Of a stretch of DNA of 21,076 nt, positions 19,415 through 21,076 are shown piece after piece (position 1 is the first letter of the stretch; each line of letters starts with the position of its first letter). Below the pieces are notes generated by a model. It was not told where the DNA came from. It saw nothing but the letters and a program-made list of their open reading frames with translations, and ran no database searches. Source of the stretch: Acrasis kona (lineage: Eukaryota; Heterolobosea; Eutetramitea; Acrasida; Acrasidae); contig JAOPGA020001374.1 of the NCBI GenBank assembly GCA_026419775.2, forward strand, positions 1 to 21,076, given 5' to 3'. The position numbers and the translations under genes were made by a program.

Positions 19415-19989
19415 ATGATAGCGGTAGGTGGTGACTTGTTTGAATCTCGACAGATCAGTCCGATTGTCCAGGTGAGTTCAAAGGTTGTTCAAAGTGAAAA
19501 AATACACTGGAAAACCTTTTCAGTTTTTTCTGATGGGAGTTATGTCGATTATAGCATCGTGCTGTTTCGAATCATCAAATGCAAACAAAATCGATCGATC
19601 AGTTATGCAAAGTTGTTTAAAATAGATATTAATGGGGCTGATTTAATTTATGGTGGTATTTGCAATTTGAAGGACGACCAACAATTACTGGTAGTTGAAG
19701 GTCACTCACACCATTACAATATTTCAGATATTGTGTGAAGTAAGCGAAGACATTAACTCAAGACGCAGGCATCCACAACGTTCTATATCAAATGGGATCA
19801 CTTATGAGCTACTAGAAACAAAAGTGCCCCTAAGATCGCCGATTCAAAATCGAGTTAATGGAACAAATAGAAGCACAATTACTTCGACAAACAGTATTAT
19901 CAATATTTAAAGAATGGAACAAAGTAGGGCATTGGAACTTTTCGAAATCAAAAAATACTTTGTATCACATTTTTGAAGGTCACAACTAA
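19415..19989 (+). CDS. Hypothetical soluble protein or C-terminal domain of the preceding membrane protein; exon structure unsure
   Basis: The frame from ATG 19415 reads MIAVGGDLFESRQ and SVFSDGSYVDYSIVLFRI to an apparent stop at 19736. A 37-nt GT...AG interval, 19691-19727 (GTAGTT...TTTCAG), would instead carry it in frame to LCEVSEDINSRRRHPQ. From there either the frame runs on to TAA 19908, or a 55-nt intron (19780-19834) leads into a more protein-like helix-rich end (FKIELMEQIEAQLLRQ, KEWNKVGHWNFSK) stopping at 19987-19989. I recognise no family. The start codon may not be real if the upstream membrane ORF is the same gene. The feature end reflects the second model. Confidence 0.35.
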
Positions 19990-20034
19990 TTTGCCTTTTA
20001 GACACTACACCCAATTCCATTTTGCATAATCACA

Positions 20035-20196
20035 ATGAAAACAAAATCAATTGAAATTAAATCATCAAGTCGACCCATTCGAGAACTAGTACAGTTTGTT
20101 GACATTGAGTTTGGTCCGAATAAAAATGGGCACTTATCCGAGCCCAGTGCCTTTATCGATAAAGACCAGACAGCAGTCCGACTGAGATATATATAG
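20035..20196 (+). CDS. Small hypothetical protein (53 codons or slightly longer)
   Basis: ATG 20035 opens a short frame with ordinary amino-acid variety: SRPIRELVQFVDIEFGPNKN and then FIDKDQTAVRLRYI, TAG at 20194. An upstream exon is possible. ATG 19914 gives MEQSRALELFEIKKYF, and a 40-nt GT...AG interval (19954-19993, ending TTGCCTTTTAG) would join it in frame to this ORF, making about 80 residues. That exon conflicts with the alternative end of the preceding model. No family is recognised. Confidence 0.35.
   Translation: MKTKSIEIKSSSRPIRELVQFVDIEFGPNKNGHLSEPSAFIDKDQTAVRLRYI
20151..20164. repeat. 14-bp perfect palindrome
   Basis: CTTTATCGATAAAG reads the same on both strands. It lies inside the small ORF at 20035-20196, a few bases after another short inverted pair (GGCACT...AGTGCC). 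It may be a protein-binding site or chance. Confidence 0.4.
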
Positions 20197-20288
20197 GTTG
20201 ATGTCCTTCTATCATGAAAGTTTTACTGCACTTAAATAAAACATGTTCGGGAGGAATATAATAGCTTTTTTGGACTGGCTTGGCGCGG

Positions 20289-20356
20289 GGCGTCACTGAA
20301 CTAATTTGGAAAGAGGACTCACGATAGTAATTTTGGTACTATCGGGTTGGACGCCG
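20289..20356. repeat. Nested inverted repeats (possible stem-loop) upstream of the last gene
   Basis: An outer pair, GGCGTC (about 20290) and GACGCC (about 20351), encloses a perfect 8-bp inner pair, CGATAGTA (20322-20329) and TACTATCG (20337-20344), with a 7-base loop. It lies 60 bp or more before ATG 20416, in the likely promoter or leader. I tested a tRNA fold and it fails: there is no usable T-arm or acceptor. Confidence 0.4.
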
Positions 20357-20415
20357 ACCAAACTGGTAAACGATACCAAAAATTCTATTAAAAAACACTT
20401 TTTTTCAAACAAGTA

Positions 20416-20739
20416 ATGAGCAAGGACGTCGTTCGTGTAGTCATAAACCAATCTAGTCAGACAACAATAATATATAATGTGAAAGAGCAAGTGCAACCAG
20501 CTCCTAGAGTCTCGCCGCCACCACCTATGAATACAACCATTAATGCAGGTGCTAAAGTAAAGCCAATAAGCGGCAGCCCAACCATTCAGAACATAATCTT
20601 TGTTGATGAAGATGTTGAGCGGCTGCAGACAAGCCGAAGAAACTCTGGATCGAAGAGGTTAAGAGAGGAAGTAAATAATCCATTCAACAAGAAAACAAAA
20701 ACATTCGATGGCTATACTAAATACTTCAACTTTAAATAA
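20416..20739 (+). CDS. Small hypothetical, probably nuclear protein
   Basis: A 107-residue intronless ORF, ATG 20416 to TAA 20737. The N-terminal part, DVVRVVINQSSQTTIIYNVK, looks beta-like. It is followed by a Pro-rich linker (PAPRVSPPPPMN) and a basic C-terminal region KRLREEVNNPFNKKTK that resembles a bipartite nuclear localisation signal. No family is recognised. A consensus AATAAA 31 bases after the stop supports it as a real transcribed gene. No membrane segment or signal peptide. Confidence 0.6.
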   Translation: MSKDVVRVVINQSSQTTIIYNVKEQVQPAPRVSPPPPMNTTINAGAKVKPISGSPTIQNIIFVDEDVERLQTSRRNSGSKRLREEVNNPFNKKTKTFDGYTKYFNFK

Positions 20740-20769
20740 TTGACTGAGATAATGTAGCATACTGTATTT

Positions 20770-20775
20770 AATAAA
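20770..20775 (+). other. Polyadenylation signal AATAAA of the gene at 20416-20739
   Basis: AATAAA lies 31 bases after the TAA stop, in AT-rich sequence. It is the usual eukaryotic 3'-end signal. Confidence 0.5.
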
Positions 20776-21076
20776 ATAACATCATGTCATGTATCCTCAC
20801 ATTATGTATGCTATTATTTCTATTCGTTCAGTGTGGTATGCTGTATGTGCTATGTAACAGCTATTATGCATTTCACGTCGATACAGCATGTCCACGGTCG
20901 GTGCTCTCGAAACTGATTAGGATGTTGTAGACTGATATATTTGGTTGCATTCAATAATTATAACACAAATATAAACGTGGAATCCTTCCCAAAATATTCT
21001 TTTCGGTACGCAATTACTTTAAAAATTATTTCCTCCAACGATCAATCAAAATTACATCGACTTTATGGACCATAAT
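20776..21076. other. Right-end intergenic sequence
   Basis: About 300 AT-rich bases to the window edge. No ORF, RNA gene or repeat could be supported. Confidence 0.4.

Noticed and set aside
20280-20360. tRNA or other structured Pol III gene at the nested hairpin
   Set aside because: No acceptor pairing with D-, anticodon- and T-arms, and the B-box-like GGTTGGACGCC departs from consensus.

Overview
The window looks like nuclear DNA of a single-celled eukaryote. It is AT-rich outside the repeats and carries seven well-supported spliceosomal introns of only 36-43 nt, all GT...AG. TAA, TAG and TGA all appear to act as stops. There are two tRNA genes with internal Pol III boxes, and relics of eukaryotic DNA transposons and LINE-type retrotransposons. 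Big NHL/EGF surface proteins with very short introns would fit a free-living amoeba such as a heterolobosean, but the species cannot be fixed from the sequence alone.

Layout. (1) Positions 1-7424, minus strand: one very large secreted multidomain gene, running off the left edge. It encodes a signal peptide, about 24 NHL beta-propeller blades, two EGF modules, a LamG/ConA-like domain, eight more EGF modules and a Thr/Pro-rich repeat stalk. Two extra single bases in homopolymer runs (4462-4464 and 4361-4365) break its frame. (2) About 7900-10740: a graveyard of broken coding fragments. These are an unrecognised minus-strand pseudogene, a tnp2-like transposase relic, a LINE endonuclease relic and a piece of glycerol-3-phosphate dehydrogenase. 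(3) 10872-15439, minus strand: a two-exon gene for a roughly 1,508-residue protein resembling group-3 late-embryogenesis-abundant (LEA) proteins, with a TATA-like box upstream. (4) 16051-16650, plus strand: an intronless HD-domain phosphohydrolase, divergent from the LEA-like gene. (5) 16824-18492: two identical tRNA-Ala(AGC) genes, each with a 13-nt insertion in the D-loop. They flank a minus-strand gene that may encode a permuted papain-fold (PPPDE/LRAT-like) protein. (6) 18929-20739, plus strand: a membrane-protein ORF followed in the same frame by a soluble ORF after a single TGA, then two small hypothetical genes.

I see no operon or defence-type system. The likely jobs are independent: cell-surface adhesion or recognition (NHL/EGF protein), protection of cell contents during drying or encystment (LEA-like protein), nucleotide or second-messenger hydrolysis (HD protein) and translation (tRNAs). 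The most unusual signal is the pair of D-loop-expanded tRNA-Ala genes. Next come the mosaic NHL/EGF/LamG gene, whose introns sit at propeller-blade junctions, and the in-frame TGA at 19391.
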